NCBI GenBank assembly: GCA_023422005.1
Contig: JAEZSC010000141.1
Location: 1 to 57,421, forward strand
Source of the DNA: Bacillota bacterium
GTDB taxonomy: Bacteria > Bacillota > Clostridia > Christensenellales > UMGS416
Direction: 5' to 3'
DNA: 57,421 nucleotides
This document shows, in pieces, positions 28,749 through 37,377 of this stretch. Made by a program: the position numbers and the translations under genes. How positions within the stretch are numbered: position 1 is the stretch's first letter; each line of letters opens with the position of its first letter. Below the pieces are notes generated by a model. The model ran no database searches. It saw only the letters and a program-made list of their open reading frames with translations, and had not been told where the DNA came from.

Positions 28749-28773
28749 AAAATAGAAATTCCAGAATACTGAC

Positions 28774-28807
28774 AAAACGGCTGCACGGAACAGTGCAGCC
28801 GTTTTTT
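28774..28807 (+). terminator. Rho-independent terminator of the dGTPase-like gene
   Basis: AAAACGGCTGCAC pairs with GTGCAGCCGTTTT across a 6-nt loop, and the right arm runs into TTTTTT. This is a complete intrinsic terminator. Confidence 0.9.
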
Positions 28808-28872
28808 AACGGCATACATCGGGAGCGGTGACACAAAATAAAGTCAGAATCTAATTTAAGGAGGTCTGGAAT

Positions 28873-29055
28873 ATGGAAAACAAGCAACGCCCGCCCGTGG
28901 GCCAGCAGAGCATACTGTGCAATGTGAAGAGCTGCCGCCACAACAGCGACGGCTCCAAGTGCGCTTTGAACGCCATCAGCGTGGCGGCGTGCGCCAACGG
29001 CAGCACCGGCAAGCCGCAGGATGAGAGCATGTGCGCCAGCTACGAGGTGCACTGA
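28873..29055 (+). CDS. DUF1540 domain protein
   Basis: A 60-residue protein with one DUF1540 unit: ILCNVKSCRHNSDGSKCALN then a final CASYE. The four spaced cysteines suggest a small metal-binding fold. The family is common in sporulating and other Clostridia; function is unknown. AAGGAGG lies 9 bases before the ATG. Its stop overlaps the next start as TGATG, so the two small Cys-containing proteins are made together. Confidence 0.88.
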   Translation: MENKQRPPVGQQSILCNVKSCRHNSDGSKCALNAISVAACANGSTGKPQDESMCASYEVH

Positions 29056-29312
29056 TGGAAGACTACGGCGCATTCTGCCCCGACGAAGAATGCGCCAACA
29101 ACCACGCGGGAACCTGCGGCTTGCGCCAGGCAGCGCTGCTGGGCATGACATCCTGGGCATTTCTGCCCTTTGGGACGACAAATTTTATGGCGCCTATGGG
29201 TGCCCCGGTGGCCAGCCTGCTCAGTGACGACGAAAGCGCTGAGGATCGTGAAGACTCCGCTGACAGAGGACTCTTTTACAGTTGCCCGCATCACCGTAGC
29301 CTGAGAGACTAA
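29055..29312 (+). CDS. Small hypothetical protein with paired cysteines
   Basis: 85 residues, not recognised. The first 25 residues contain three cysteines (FCPDEECANNHAGTCGL) that could form a small metal site with the later SCPHH. The middle is hydrophobic (LLGMTSWAFLPFGTTNFMAP) and the rest acidic (DDESAEDREDSAD). The ATG overlaps the DUF1540 stop by one base (TGATG), which is the main evidence that it is a real, co-translated gene. A terminator follows 10 bases after the stop. Confidence 0.65.
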   Translation: MEDYGAFCPDEECANNHAGTCGLRQAALLGMTSWAFLPFGTTNFMAPMGAPVASLLSDDESAEDREDSADRGLFYSCPHHRSLRD

Positions 29313-29321
29313 CTTCATTAA

Positions 29322-29353
29322 AAGGCCGGCTGAAGTATTTAGCCGGCTTTTTT
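29322..29353. terminator. Terminator between the small Cys proteins and the EamA transporter
   Basis: AAGGCCGGCT and AGCCGGCTTTTTT enclose a 9-nt loop, giving a GC-rich stem with a T6 run on the plus strand. It can serve the convergent transporter gene as well. Confidence 0.8.
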
Positions 29354-30231
29354 CATGTTCTCGCGACGGTTTTCTTCTTCCAAAACAGCACCAAGGCACC
29401 GGTGGTGATCAATAGGATACCCAGCACGGTGTTCCATTGTGGCGCCTCAGCAAGGATCAGCCAAGCCAGCATCGGCGCCAGCGCCGGCTTGATGAAGAAC
29501 ACAGCAGAAGTCTCGATGGCTGAGGTCTCCCGCATGGCGGCAAAATAAAACAAGTACCCCAGGCCCGTGACCGCCAGACCCGCATAGAGCAGCACCGGCA
29601 GGTTGGCCGCGGTGATACCCTGGATCACCGGCGTGCCCAGCGCGGCCATGGGGATCAGCAGCAGCACCGCGCCGAAAAGGAACGAAAAGCCGTTGAGGAT
29701 GAACCCACCAAAGCGCCGGGCCAACCCCGCGCCCAGCACGCCATACAGCGCGAACAGCGCCGCCGACGATAGCGCCAGCATCATGCCCAGCGCGTCCGGC
29801 ATGCCGGCAAAAGGATTGAGCATGCTTACGACGCCCAGCAGGCCCAGCGCCATAGCGGCGCCCACGGCGGCGGTGAAGCGCTCCCGCAGAATCCACACGG
29901 CGAAGGCGGCGGTGAACAAGGTGTTGGTGCTGAACACCACGGCGACCTTGCCCGCCTTGGCTACCTGCACCGCCAGCTGGAACAGCGGCATGCTGACCGT
30001 GACGCCCAAAGCTCCCAGCAGCGCCAACGAGAGCCAATCCTTTGCCGTCAGCGTCTGCTCGCGGCGGCGCAGGTCCCTCAGGGCGAAGGGCAATAGAAAC
30101 AGCCCGCCGATGAGGAAGCGCAGAAACGTCAGCTGCAAAGGGTCGATCTGGTCGGCAATAAACTTGGTGGCGATCTCCGCGGTGCTGAACAGCACCGCAG
30201 TGGCGGCGATGTAAAGATGTCCTTTCTTCAT
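29353..30231 (-). CDS. DMT-superfamily transporter (EamA family)
   Basis: A 292-residue integral membrane protein with two EamA repeats and about ten membrane spans. The N-terminus MKKGHLYIAATAVLFSTAEI and the first repeat end LQLTFLRFLIGGLFLLPFAL are characteristic; the second repeat starts at the GMMLALSSAALFALYGVLGA region, and the C-terminus (WNTVLGILLITTGALVLFW) matches the family end with a Lys-rich tail. The ATG at 30231 has GGGAG upstream; the longer frame to 30273 is rejected. Substrate unknown; relatives export amino acids or nucleotide-sugar-like metabolites. Confidence 0.88.
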   Translation of the reverse strand: MKKGHLYIAATAVLFSTAEIATKFIADQIDPLQLTFLRFLIGGLFLLPFALRDLRRREQTLTAKDWLSLALLGALGVTVSMPLFQLAVQVAKAGKVAVVFSTNTLFTAAFAVWILRERFTAAVGAAMALGLLGVVSMLNPFAGMPDALGMMLALSSAALFALYGVLGAGLARRFGGFILNGFSFLFGAVLLLIPMAALGTPVIQGITAANLPVLLYAGLAVTGLGYLFYFAAMRETSAIETSAVFFIKPALAPMLAWLILAEAPQWNTVLGILLITTGALVLFWKKKTVART

Positions 30232-30298
30232 AAACAACAGCTCCCCGCGCGGCCTAGCCGCGCCGAGAGCCATTATATCACAAGTCTCAATGTATATA

Positions 30299-30919
30299 TC
30301 AGTTTATGCGAGTGTCCTGCCGGTCAATGTCGTCCTTACCCTGATCGCCCATCTCCCGGCGCTCGCGGCGATGGAAGCGCCGCCGGTGCTCCAGCCACAC
30401 GCCCAGGAACACCATAGTGGCCAGCGCCGCGCACAGCAGCCACAGCATGGCCAGCAGCCGCGCCACGGTGGCGATGTTGCGATCCACATCCCGCAGCGAA
30501 CGGCCGGCCAACACATAACCGCCCTTATATCTGGTCATGACCATGGCAATGCGCACGCCGGGTTTGGGCATCCAAGTGACGCGGTCCTCACCATAATTGT
30601 CCACATAGCCAAACACGCCCTCAGGCGGCACGGGATCGCGCCCCGCCAGCGCGCCGGAGCTGGCAAGCACCCGGCGTTGCTCATCGTAGATGATGACAAA
30701 GGTAGCCAGACTGACCGATGGGTCGATTTTATAGTTTTGCACGAGTTCCTTGGGTGTCACGCCGATTTCCAGCGCGCCGGCTACATCCTCGGCCAGCTGC
30801 ACTTGCGGGTCGTTGGCCGTCAGACGCAGCGTCTGTTGGGCAGCCGTATAGGCCATGCCTGCCGCCACGGTGATGCCGAACAGCACCATCGTCCACAGGC
30901 CCAGCAAGCGCTGCAGCAT
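30299..30919 (-). CDS. Membrane protein with extracytoplasmic sensor-like domain
   Basis: 206 residues. An N-terminal membrane segment (LLGLWTMVLFGITVAAGMAY) and a second one (VARLLAMLWLLCAALATMVF) flank about 110 extracytoplasmic residues (including VIIYDEQRRVLASSGALAG), resembling the sensor part of a histidine kinase or cyclase but without any kinase. The C-terminal cytoplasmic tail is very basic (EHRRRFHRRERRE). The ATG at 30919 has GGGAGGGG six bases upstream. It follows the giant PAS/GGDEF/HD-GYP gene after 51 bases on the same strand, so it may be its membrane partner or signal input; that is inference. Confidence 0.7.
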   Translation of the reverse strand: MLQRLLGLWTMVLFGITVAAGMAYTAAQQTLRLTANDPQVQLAEDVAGALEIGVTPKELVQNYKIDPSVSLATFVIIYDEQRRVLASSGALAGRDPVPPEGVFGYVDNYGEDRVTWMPKPGVRIAMVMTRYKGGYVLAGRSLRDVDRNIATVARLLAMLWLLCAALATMVFLGVWLEHRRRFHRRERREMGDQGKDDIDRQDTRIN

Positions 30920-30970
30920 CGGCATCCCCTCCCGGCATACTTTTGCTTAGCGTTTGCGCGGGAGCGCGAT

Positions 30971-33900
30971 TTATTCCATCTGCAAAGCCGGACGAACCTT
31001 TTCCGAAAGGAAAATCTCCACGAGCTCCGGGTCAAACTGCGTGCCGGCGCAGCGGCGGATTTCGTCCATGGCCTGCTCATGTGTCATGGCCTTTCGGTAG
31101 ACGCGGTCCTGCGTCATGGCGTCGTAGGCATCGGCAATGGCAAGTATGCGCGCGGCCAGCGGTATGCTCCTGCCGGCCAGGCCCTGGGGATAGCCGCTGC
31201 CGTCCCAGTGCTCATGGTGGCTCAGAATGTAGTCGGCGATGTGCACAATCTCCGGTGATGCCTGCGCGATGCGGAAGCCGATTTCCGGGTGCTTGCGGAT
31301 CTCCTCCCATTCCTGGGCGTTGAGAGTTCCGGGTTTGTTAAGCGCCTGGTCGCTGATGCCGATCTTCCCCATGTCGTGCAGGATGGAGAACAGCTCCAGG
31401 TCGTCCAGACGGTCGGCGGACAGGCCCAGCGCCGAGCCCATGGCACGGGTGATGTTCACGAGGCGTGTGGCGTGGGCCTCGGTCTCATGGCTCTTTTCAA
31501 ACAGCGTGGTGCTGATGGAGGCGATGATGGAGCTGTGCAGGCTCTTGCTCTCCAGCAGCTTGCGTTTGTACATGGCGTCCTCGGCGACCTTGAGCAGCAC
31601 CGACACGGGTTCACACTGTTCTGAGCGGACGGCCCAACCCAGCGAGATGCTCAGATAAGCTCCGCCGGCTTCCCGCTGATGTTGCTGACAGGCGTTGTAG
31701 ATCGCATGGCAGATCTCCTGAACGGTCTGCGCCGAAGCGCCGGGCAGAAGCACAGCGTACTCGTCACCGCCCCAGCGGGCAATCATATCCTGCGGCCGGC
31801 AGCAGGCACGCAGCACACCGGCAATCTGGCACAGCAGGCGGTCGCCCTCGGTATGGCCGAACACGTCGTTGGTTAGTTTCAGGCCGTTGACGTCGCCCAT
31901 GATGACGGCCATCTGCGGGGAGCCAATGTCCATGAGCTGCGCCTGCTCTTCGAAATAGGCGCGGTTGTATAACCCCGTGAGCGTGTCGTGGTAGCTCAAA
32001 AAGCGGATTTCCTCTTCCTTGAGGTTGCGATCCGAAACGTCATATGCCACGCCGATGAAACCTTGGCGAACGCCATCGGGCCGCACATAGGGGGAGTAAA
32101 CCGTTTCATAATCGATGCCGTAGATCTTGGTCTCCCACTTGTTGACACGGCCTGCCAAAATATGCGGGACAACATCCTGCATATCCGGCCGGTCCATGAA
32201 CATCTCGTAGATCGTCTTGCCCAGCAGAGAATCCGGGGACAGCCCGAGTTTGCCCAATCCGTTGCCGGCGGCCAGCATGCAGACCCCCTGTTCGTCATAC
32301 TGGGTCAGTATGATGTCAGCGCCACCGATAACGGCATTGAGGCGCTCGCTGCTCTGTTGGAGCTGCTGCTGCACGGTTTTGAGCTCCGTAATGTCGGTGG
32401 AGATCGCGATGATGCCGTTGCGCGAGCCGTCGGCCTCCACATACGGTGCATACGTGGTCAGATAGACGCGGTCGCCAATGGAAAGCTCGCGGCTGGTGAT
32501 CTCGCAGCGCAGCGCCTGCTCGATGTAGCCGGCGAACAGCGGGTTATCGGAGAACACTTCGCGGTAGTGCTTGCCCTGGCGCTGCTGTGGCAATAAGCTG
32601 TGGATGTGCAGCGGTATACCCTCGTTGTATTGATAGATTCCGTTGCGGTCGATGTGACTGATGACGGTGTTGCTGCAGCGAACGATGTTGTTGAGCCGGT
32701 CGCGGCTTTCCCGCAGCTGTGTCTCCAGCTGCTTTTGAGCGGTGATGTCCTTGATGATGGTGCCATAACCCAGCAGTTCGCCGCCGCTGCGCACAGGGAA
32801 TACCGACTGCATGACCGGTATGATCGTGCCGTCCCGGCGCACGACCTCGTTTTCCCCTTGCCAGAAACCATAGCGGTGAGCGGCGCGGCGCGCTTCATTC
32901 CACAGCAGCTCACGCCCGCCGGCGGTCAGCACATCCGCAGCGGATATGCCAGCGCCGGCTTCATAACCCAGCAAGCGGCTGCAGGCCGGATTGGTATAGA
33001 TCGTATTGCCACCCAGGTCCACGATGCCGATGATGTCCGACGAGGAATCCATCACGGCGACGATGCGGTCGCGCTCGCGCTCATAAGCACGTTTGGCCTC
33101 CTCGGCCTGCTTGCGGGCTTCTACGACCATGGTGGCTCCAACAACACGCAGAGGATTGCCCGCGGCGTCGCGGCTGATGACGCGCCCGCGGGATTGCAGC
33201 CACTCATAATCGCCGTCCTTTCTCATCATGCGGTACTCCTGGTCCCAGGCGGGGCTGCGGCCATCCACATGGGCCATCAGGCTGACCGTCACCGCTTCGC
33301 GATCATCAGGGTGAATTTGCTCCAGCCATACATCCAGCGTGAAAGTCTCGGTCACAGTTACGCCGGATACATGGTCATAGAGGCTGTATTCGATGCAGTT
33401 CTGCGGGACGTTAACATCCCACACACCGTCTCCGTTGTTTTCGAACACCAGCGACAGACGGGCGCGCACCTCGTCGATCTCCTGGCTCATGCGCATGCGC
33501 TCGTCTATGTCCAGCGTGGTGCCCACCAGGCGCGTGGGGCGGCCATCTTCGTCCCACTCCACTGCGCGGCCACGGTCCATAACCCAGCGATAGGATCCAT
33601 CGACCTGCATCTCCCGGTGTTCGGAGGAATAGCTGCCGGTGCGGCCACTCAGATAATTGCTGAGCGCGGCCCGCGCTTCGGCGCGGTCCTCAGGGTGCGT
33701 CATGCAGAAATGGTTTTCCGCGCAGATCATCTTGGTGTGGTTGGTCTGGCCGCTGTACTGCGTGATATAGATGCTGTCGGTCTTCAGATCGTATTCCCAC
33801 ACGGAATCGGAGCTGTGCTCAAACAGCAGGGCCAACCTCTCGCGGCTGGCGGCCAGCTCCTTCTCCATCTCCAGGCGCAGACGGCTCTCGGTAGCGCGGG

Positions 33901-35095
33901 CCATGGCCAGCTCCATCAGCGCCGCAACCTCCTCGAACAGGCTGATCAGCGAACCACTCCATGAGTGCGGTTCACTGGAGCCCATCATCAGCACGCCGGC
34001 GGAACTGCTGGGATGCCGGATGGGCATGACCAGCATGGTTCGCAAGTGAAAAGAACCGCCATCGGTGATGCGCACCCCCTTGAGCAACTGGTCGATCTCC
34101 AGATCACAGGAATAGAAGGAGCGCATGCCGGCAATGCGTTCCACCAGCGCCGGCGCTTCGCTCAAGTCGAAATCGAAGGGCTTGCGATCCCTTGTGGCTT
34201 TTGGAGAGCGCGCATAATCCACGTGTAGCCGTTTGCTGTCATCCAGAGACGCAAACCCGATGTGATGGTCTGGAAAGCGTGCGAACAGCGCCTCTACGAT
34301 GATTTCGGCAATCTGGGAAATATTTTGTTGGGTGTTGACATTGGCGATCAGACAGTTGAGCAGCGACAGGCGGAAATTTTCTTGCTCCAGGCGCTGCTTA
34401 CGCTCCACCTGCTCCGTGATGTCATTGGCCACCGCGCCATAGCGCATGACGCCATCCAGACCGGTACACGCAACGATATCGCAGCTGAAATGGCGCAACC
34501 CCTCCTGCTGCGGGTATGTCATTTGCAGCGTGGTCCTGACGCCGGGCCGGGCGTTCCATATGGTCTCTCGCAGATGTTTGCTATCGGGCTGCCGCAGGAA
34601 CGCGGTGATCTGATCGCACAGCTGCTGCTGCTGCGTCTCCTTTGCCCGGTCACGAACAGCCGCGCTCACGCACACCAGTTCGGCATCCAGCTCCACCACG
34701 TAATCGTTGGAGGCCAGCAACAGACGCCGGGCACGCTGGCTATCCACCCATTCGTCGGTGATGTCGCACAACGTGAGCACGCACAGCCCCGGCTGCGGCG
34801 CGGCGGCCTGCGCGCGCAGCATGCGCCGCAAGCCAAGGCAGAGCCAAAGCGCTGTCTGCGGCTGGCCGGTGCGCGCCACGCTCTCAGCCAGCGCGGTCAA
34901 CGTCTGGCCCTCCTGCAGACCCAATGGCCACTGAGAAGGCGCAAGGGTGCGCAACTCTTCCAGAGGCCGTCCCAAAAGCTTCTCAAAGGCACGATTGGCA
35001 TCCAGAAGCTCCCATTCCCCGGCGGAGGCGCGCAACAGCGCAACCGCATTGGGAAGGGCTTCCAGCATCATGCTTGCGTGTTCTCTATCCTTCAT
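30971..35095 (-). CDS. Multi-PAS/GAF, GGDEF and HD-GYP cyclic-di-GMP protein
   Basis: A very large soluble signalling protein (about 1374 residues, no membrane span). Order: two N-terminal PAS-like domains, a GAF domain (about 245-400), five further PAS domains (about 410-1020), a GGDEF domain, and an HD-GYP phosphodiesterase. The GGDEF loop reads ARWGGDEYAVLLPG, preceded five residues earlier by an RxxD inhibitory site (RPQD). The HD-GYP domain has FSILHDMGKIGISDQALNKP and SHHEHWDGSGYPQGLAGRSI, so the metal and GYP residues are intact. It could both make and break cyclic-di-GMP. The start is uncertain (35095 or 35107; no clean ribosome site). A shorter relative, frameshifted, lies at 51846-54871. 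Confidence 0.9.
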   Translation of the reverse strand: MKDREHASMMLEALPNAVALLRASAGEWELLDANRAFEKLLGRPLEELRTLAPSQWPLGLQEGQTLTALAESVARTGQPQTALWLCLGLRRMLRAQAAAPQPGLCVLTLCDITDEWVDSQRARRLLLASNDYVVELDAELVCVSAAVRDRAKETQQQQLCDQITAFLRQPDSKHLRETIWNARPGVRTTLQMTYPQQEGLRHFSCDIVACTGLDGVMRYGAVANDITEQVERKQRLEQENFRLSLLNCLIANVNTQQNISQIAEIIVEALFARFPDHHIGFASLDDSKRLHVDYARSPKATRDRKPFDFDLSEAPALVERIAGMRSFYSCDLEIDQLLKGVRITDGGSFHLRTMLVMPIRHPSSSAGVLMMGSSEPHSWSGSLISLFEEVAALMELAMARATESRLRLEMEKELAASRERLALLFEHSSDSVWEYDLKTDSIYITQYSGQTNHTKMICAENHFCMTHPEDRAEARAALSNYLSGRTGSYSSEHREMQVDGSYRWVMDRGRAVEWDEDGRPTRLVGTTLDIDERMRMSQEIDEVRARLSLVFENNGDGVWDVNVPQNCIEYSLYDHVSGVTVTETFTLDVWLEQIHPDDREAVTVSLMAHVDGRSPAWDQEYRMMRKDGDYEWLQSRGRVISRDAAGNPLRVVGATMVVEARKQAEEAKRAYERERDRIVAVMDSSSDIIGIVDLGGNTIYTNPACSRLLGYEAGAGISAADVLTAGGRELLWNEARRAAHRYGFWQGENEVVRRDGTIIPVMQSVFPVRSGGELLGYGTIIKDITAQKQLETQLRESRDRLNNIVRCSNTVISHIDRNGIYQYNEGIPLHIHSLLPQQRQGKHYREVFSDNPLFAGYIEQALRCEITSRELSIGDRVYLTTYAPYVEADGSRNGIIAISTDITELKTVQQQLQQSSERLNAVIGGADIILTQYDEQGVCMLAAGNGLGKLGLSPDSLLGKTIYEMFMDRPDMQDVVPHILAGRVNKWETKIYGIDYETVYSPYVRPDGVRQGFIGVAYDVSDRNLKEEEIRFLSYHDTLTGLYNRAYFEEQAQLMDIGSPQMAVIMGDVNGLKLTNDVFGHTEGDRLLCQIAGVLRACCRPQDMIARWGGDEYAVLLPGASAQTVQEICHAIYNACQQHQREAGGAYLSISLGWAVRSEQCEPVSVLLKVAEDAMYKRKLLESKSLHSSIIASISTTLFEKSHETEAHATRLVNITRAMGSALGLSADRLDDLELFSILHDMGKIGISDQALNKPGTLNAQEWEEIRKHPEIGFRIAQASPEIVHIADYILSHHEHWDGSGYPQGLAGRSIPLAARILAIADAYDAMTQDRVYRKAMTHEQAMDEIRRCAGTQFDPELVEIFLSEKVRPALQME

Positions 35096-35289
35096 GCGCG
35101 CACCCATGCTCCTGCGGACGCCCGCGGGCCATAAAGCCTGCGCAACATCCTTTGGTGATATTTACTAAATACCCACCGTGTATCCACGCGTAACACCACA
35201 TCGCGCAGTCATCTCTTCACTATTGCGGTATTGCATTGGCCGGCTCTGTGATAGAATAAGGAAAACCACATAAAAGGGTGTTCGACAGG

Positions 35290-35505
35290 ATGAAGAGAGC
35301 AGTCTTTCTCGCGCTGGCGCTGCTGCTGTGCATTGTGTTGGCCGGCTGCGAAACGCCAGTGCCGAAGCTGGCTGCCGAAGACATCGCCACCATTCGGCTG
35401 ATCAACGCGACGACCGCCGATTTTGCAGAAATTCCACTGAGCGCTCTGGGTTATCAGTTCATCTCCAACGCCCATTGCCGGAACAATGGCAGTCTGGGTT
35501 CATAA
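35290..35505 (+). pseudogene. Truncated lipoprotein gene
   Basis: The frame begins with a good lipoprotein signal (FLALALLLCIVLAGCETP, lipobox LAGC) followed by about 35 residues (ATIRLINATTADFAEIPLS) that read like the start of a longer surface domain. At about 35453 it runs into the 3' end of the oppositely oriented nucleotidyltransferase gene, and the last 17 residues are just that gene's antisense. The natural reading is a lipoprotein whose C-terminal part was lost by a rearrangement joining the two genes. TATTGC/TAGAAT with a 17-base spacer lies upstream, so a short product may still be made. Confidence 0.5.
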
Positions 35506-36239
35506 CCGGCGATCAGCGCTGCCGCCTGGGCATCCAGTTGTGCGCCGGCCTCCAGAATCAGCCATAGGATGCCCCGTTCACCGTCGCCGGGGCATTCCCT
35601 GAGCCTGCCCAGTACGGGCACAACCTCACGGCCTCCAAAGCGGTGAATGTTGACACCAAGACGGCGGTCTCTCTGTATCATCTGCAGCACGATGGAATCG
35701 CCGGCCACCTCCAGCGCCAGATGCGCGGCGATCAGGTGGTCGCCGCGGCCCAGCTTGCAGCGGGCTGTCACGGCCTTGAACCACGAAGCCCCGCACATAT
35801 GGTCGATGTTCTCTTCTTGGCTGGCCAATGGAGGCTGCCAGGGTTCGCAGTGTTTCAAGGGGCGCAGGCGATCCAGCAAAACCCGGTGAGGTTTGCTCAG
35901 CAGAGCGGCCTGCTCCAGCGCTCCCAGCGTAGAACGGCGAACGAATACCAGATCAAAACGCCGGAAATCCTCAAGGCACAGGCGCAAGGTTAGTCCCCGC
36001 CCGTCGACAAATCGCTGCAGCGCGAAGGGCTTCCCCAATGGGGCCAGCCATTGGGTTGACCCGGCGTATCGATCCAGCCCCTCATCTGCCACGATGACGG
36101 TGAGGTCCACATCGCTCCAACAGTCCGCGGTGCCCTCAGCCAGCGAACCCTTGAGCACCAATGCCTGTACGGCCTCATCCCGGCTCATCAGATCTGCCAT
36201 TTCCTGTGCTGCGAGCTGCTGCCAATCGTATGTTATCAT
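35454..36239 (-). CDS. Aminoglycoside-adenylyltransferase-like nucleotidyltransferase
   Basis: 261 residues. The N-terminal nucleotidyltransferase core is VLKGSLAEGTADCWSDVDLT, with the GS...DxD metal motif, followed by a middle region and a helical C-terminus as in AadE/ANT(6)-like proteins. Whether it modifies an antibiotic is unknown; many such chromosomal genes do not. The ATG at 36239 has GGGAGG upstream and starts 1 base after the ispE stop, so it is translated with ispE. Its 3' end overlaps the truncated lipoprotein on the other strand. Confidence 0.75.
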   Translation of the reverse strand: MITYDWQQLAAQEMADLMSRDEAVQALVLKGSLAEGTADCWSDVDLTVIVADEGLDRYAGSTQWLAPLGKPFALQRFVDGRGLTLRLCLEDFRRFDLVFVRRSTLGALEQAALLSKPHRVLLDRLRPLKHCEPWQPPLASQEENIDHMCGASWFKAVTARCKLGRGDHLIAAHLALEVAGDSIVLQMIQRDRRLGVNIHRFGGREVVPVLGRLRECPGDGERGILWLILEAGAQLDAQAAALIAGYEPRLPLFRQWALEMN

Positions 36240-36240
36240 A

Positions 36241-37104
36241 TCATTCCTCCCGCGGTGCAGCCGAACGGGCCACCGCCGACCACGCCGCGCCGCGCAAGGA
36301 TGCCACGGCTCGCCGGGCGGATTCTTCATCGCCAAAGGCCGCGAACACAGCCGCGCCGCTGCCGGTCATGGCATAGAAGGCTGCCCCCCCCTGCCGGAAT
36401 TGCTCCAGAAGATCACCGATGCCGCCCTGCAGGCTGACGGCGGCACGCTCCAGCGCGTTGCCGCCGGCGGCAGCCATGGCCGGCAGATCGCCCCGGCACA
36501 GCGCGGCGATCAACGCGTCGGTATTGGGCCGGCGGTTGGCGGCCCCCTTCTCGTCATAGCGGCGGTAGCACACGGCGGTGTCCACGCCTCCCCCACTGGG
36601 CATGGCCAACGCGAACCACAGAGCAGCCGCATCGTTTACAGGCTCTATGATCTCTCCCACGCCGCGTACCCGGGCCGTGCCGCCGCGAAGCGCGAAAGGC
36701 ACATCGCTGCCCAGGCGCAACCCGATCTCGCACAGCCTGTCCATGGGCCAACGCAGGCCCCATAGCTCGTTTAAGCCCCGCAGCACCGCGGCAGCGTCGG
36801 CGGAGCCCCCGCCCATGCCCGCCTGCGCCGGGATGCGCTTCGTGAGCGCCATGCGCGCGCCGGCCTGAAGGCCGGCGGCCCGCTGCAGCGACAGCGCCGC
36901 GCGCATCATCAGGTTGTCCTCACCCTGGGGCATCCAGGCAGGTGCATCCAGCGTCAGCCCGGCGGCCGCGTCCAGCGTCACGGTGTCGCACAGCGATATC
37001 GTGTGCATGACCATATCCAGCAGGTGGTAACCGTTGGGCGCAATGCCGGTGATGTCCAGCGACAGGTTGAGCTTGGCATGGGCTTGCAGCGTCAGGGCGG
37101 GCAT
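36241..37104 (-). CDS. ispE: 4-diphosphocytidyl-2-C-methyl-D-erythritol kinase
   Basis: GHMP-family kinase of the MEP isoprenoid pathway, phosphorylating the 2-hydroxyl of CDP-methylerythritol. 287 residues. The N-terminus has AHAKLNLSLDITGIAPNGYH, the ATP-binding GHMP loop is RIPAQAGMGGGSADAAAVLR, and the C-terminal GHMP motif is YAMTGSGAAVFAAFGD. All key segments are intact. The ATG at 37104 is preceded by GGAGG with an 8-base gap; upstream in-frame codons lack one. Confidence 0.95.
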   Translation of the reverse strand: MPALTLQAHAKLNLSLDITGIAPNGYHLLDMVMHTISLCDTVTLDAAAGLTLDAPAWMPQGEDNLMMRAALSLQRAAGLQAGARMALTKRIPAQAGMGGGSADAAAVLRGLNELWGLRWPMDRLCEIGLRLGSDVPFALRGGTARVRGVGEIIEPVNDAAALWFALAMPSGGGVDTAVCYRRYDEKGAANRRPNTDALIAALCRGDLPAMAAAGGNALERAAVSLQGGIGDLLEQFRQGGAAFYAMTGSGAAVFAAFGDEESARRAVASLRGAAWSAVARSAAPREE

Positions 37105-37203
37105 GGTTGAAACCTCCGGCATCAGAATGGAATCATTATACCACCTCGCCACCGTCGGCGCGAAGCAAGCAAATAAAAACGACGTGAAATGATCCCGATT
37201 CCA

Positions 37204-37232
37204 TTGACGAAAGCGAATGATTCTTCTACACT
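37204..37232 (+). promoter_or_regulatory. Promoter for the S41 protease gene
   Basis: TTGACG (37204-37209), a 17-base spacer and TACACT (37227-37232) lie in the AT-rich part of the 273-base divergent gap between ispE and the S41 protease gene, about 145 bases before the ATG. Confidence 0.5.
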
Positions 37233-37377
37233 TATTTTGTCCTAAGCATTTTATGTTAGGGGAAGGTTCAGGCCTTTACCGCCAAGTTCTATGTGGACAA
37301 CCGGCACAGGTCGGTGCCCCGGCAGCCATGCGCAGCAAAACGGACGATTTCCAACAGGTTTCCATACAGGAGGACTT

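Noticed and set aside
35454..36239. Calling this gene an aminoglycoside resistance determinant
   Set aside because: Only the general nucleotidyltransferase core is visible; the substrate-binding C-terminal part does not show a motif that identifies a drug.
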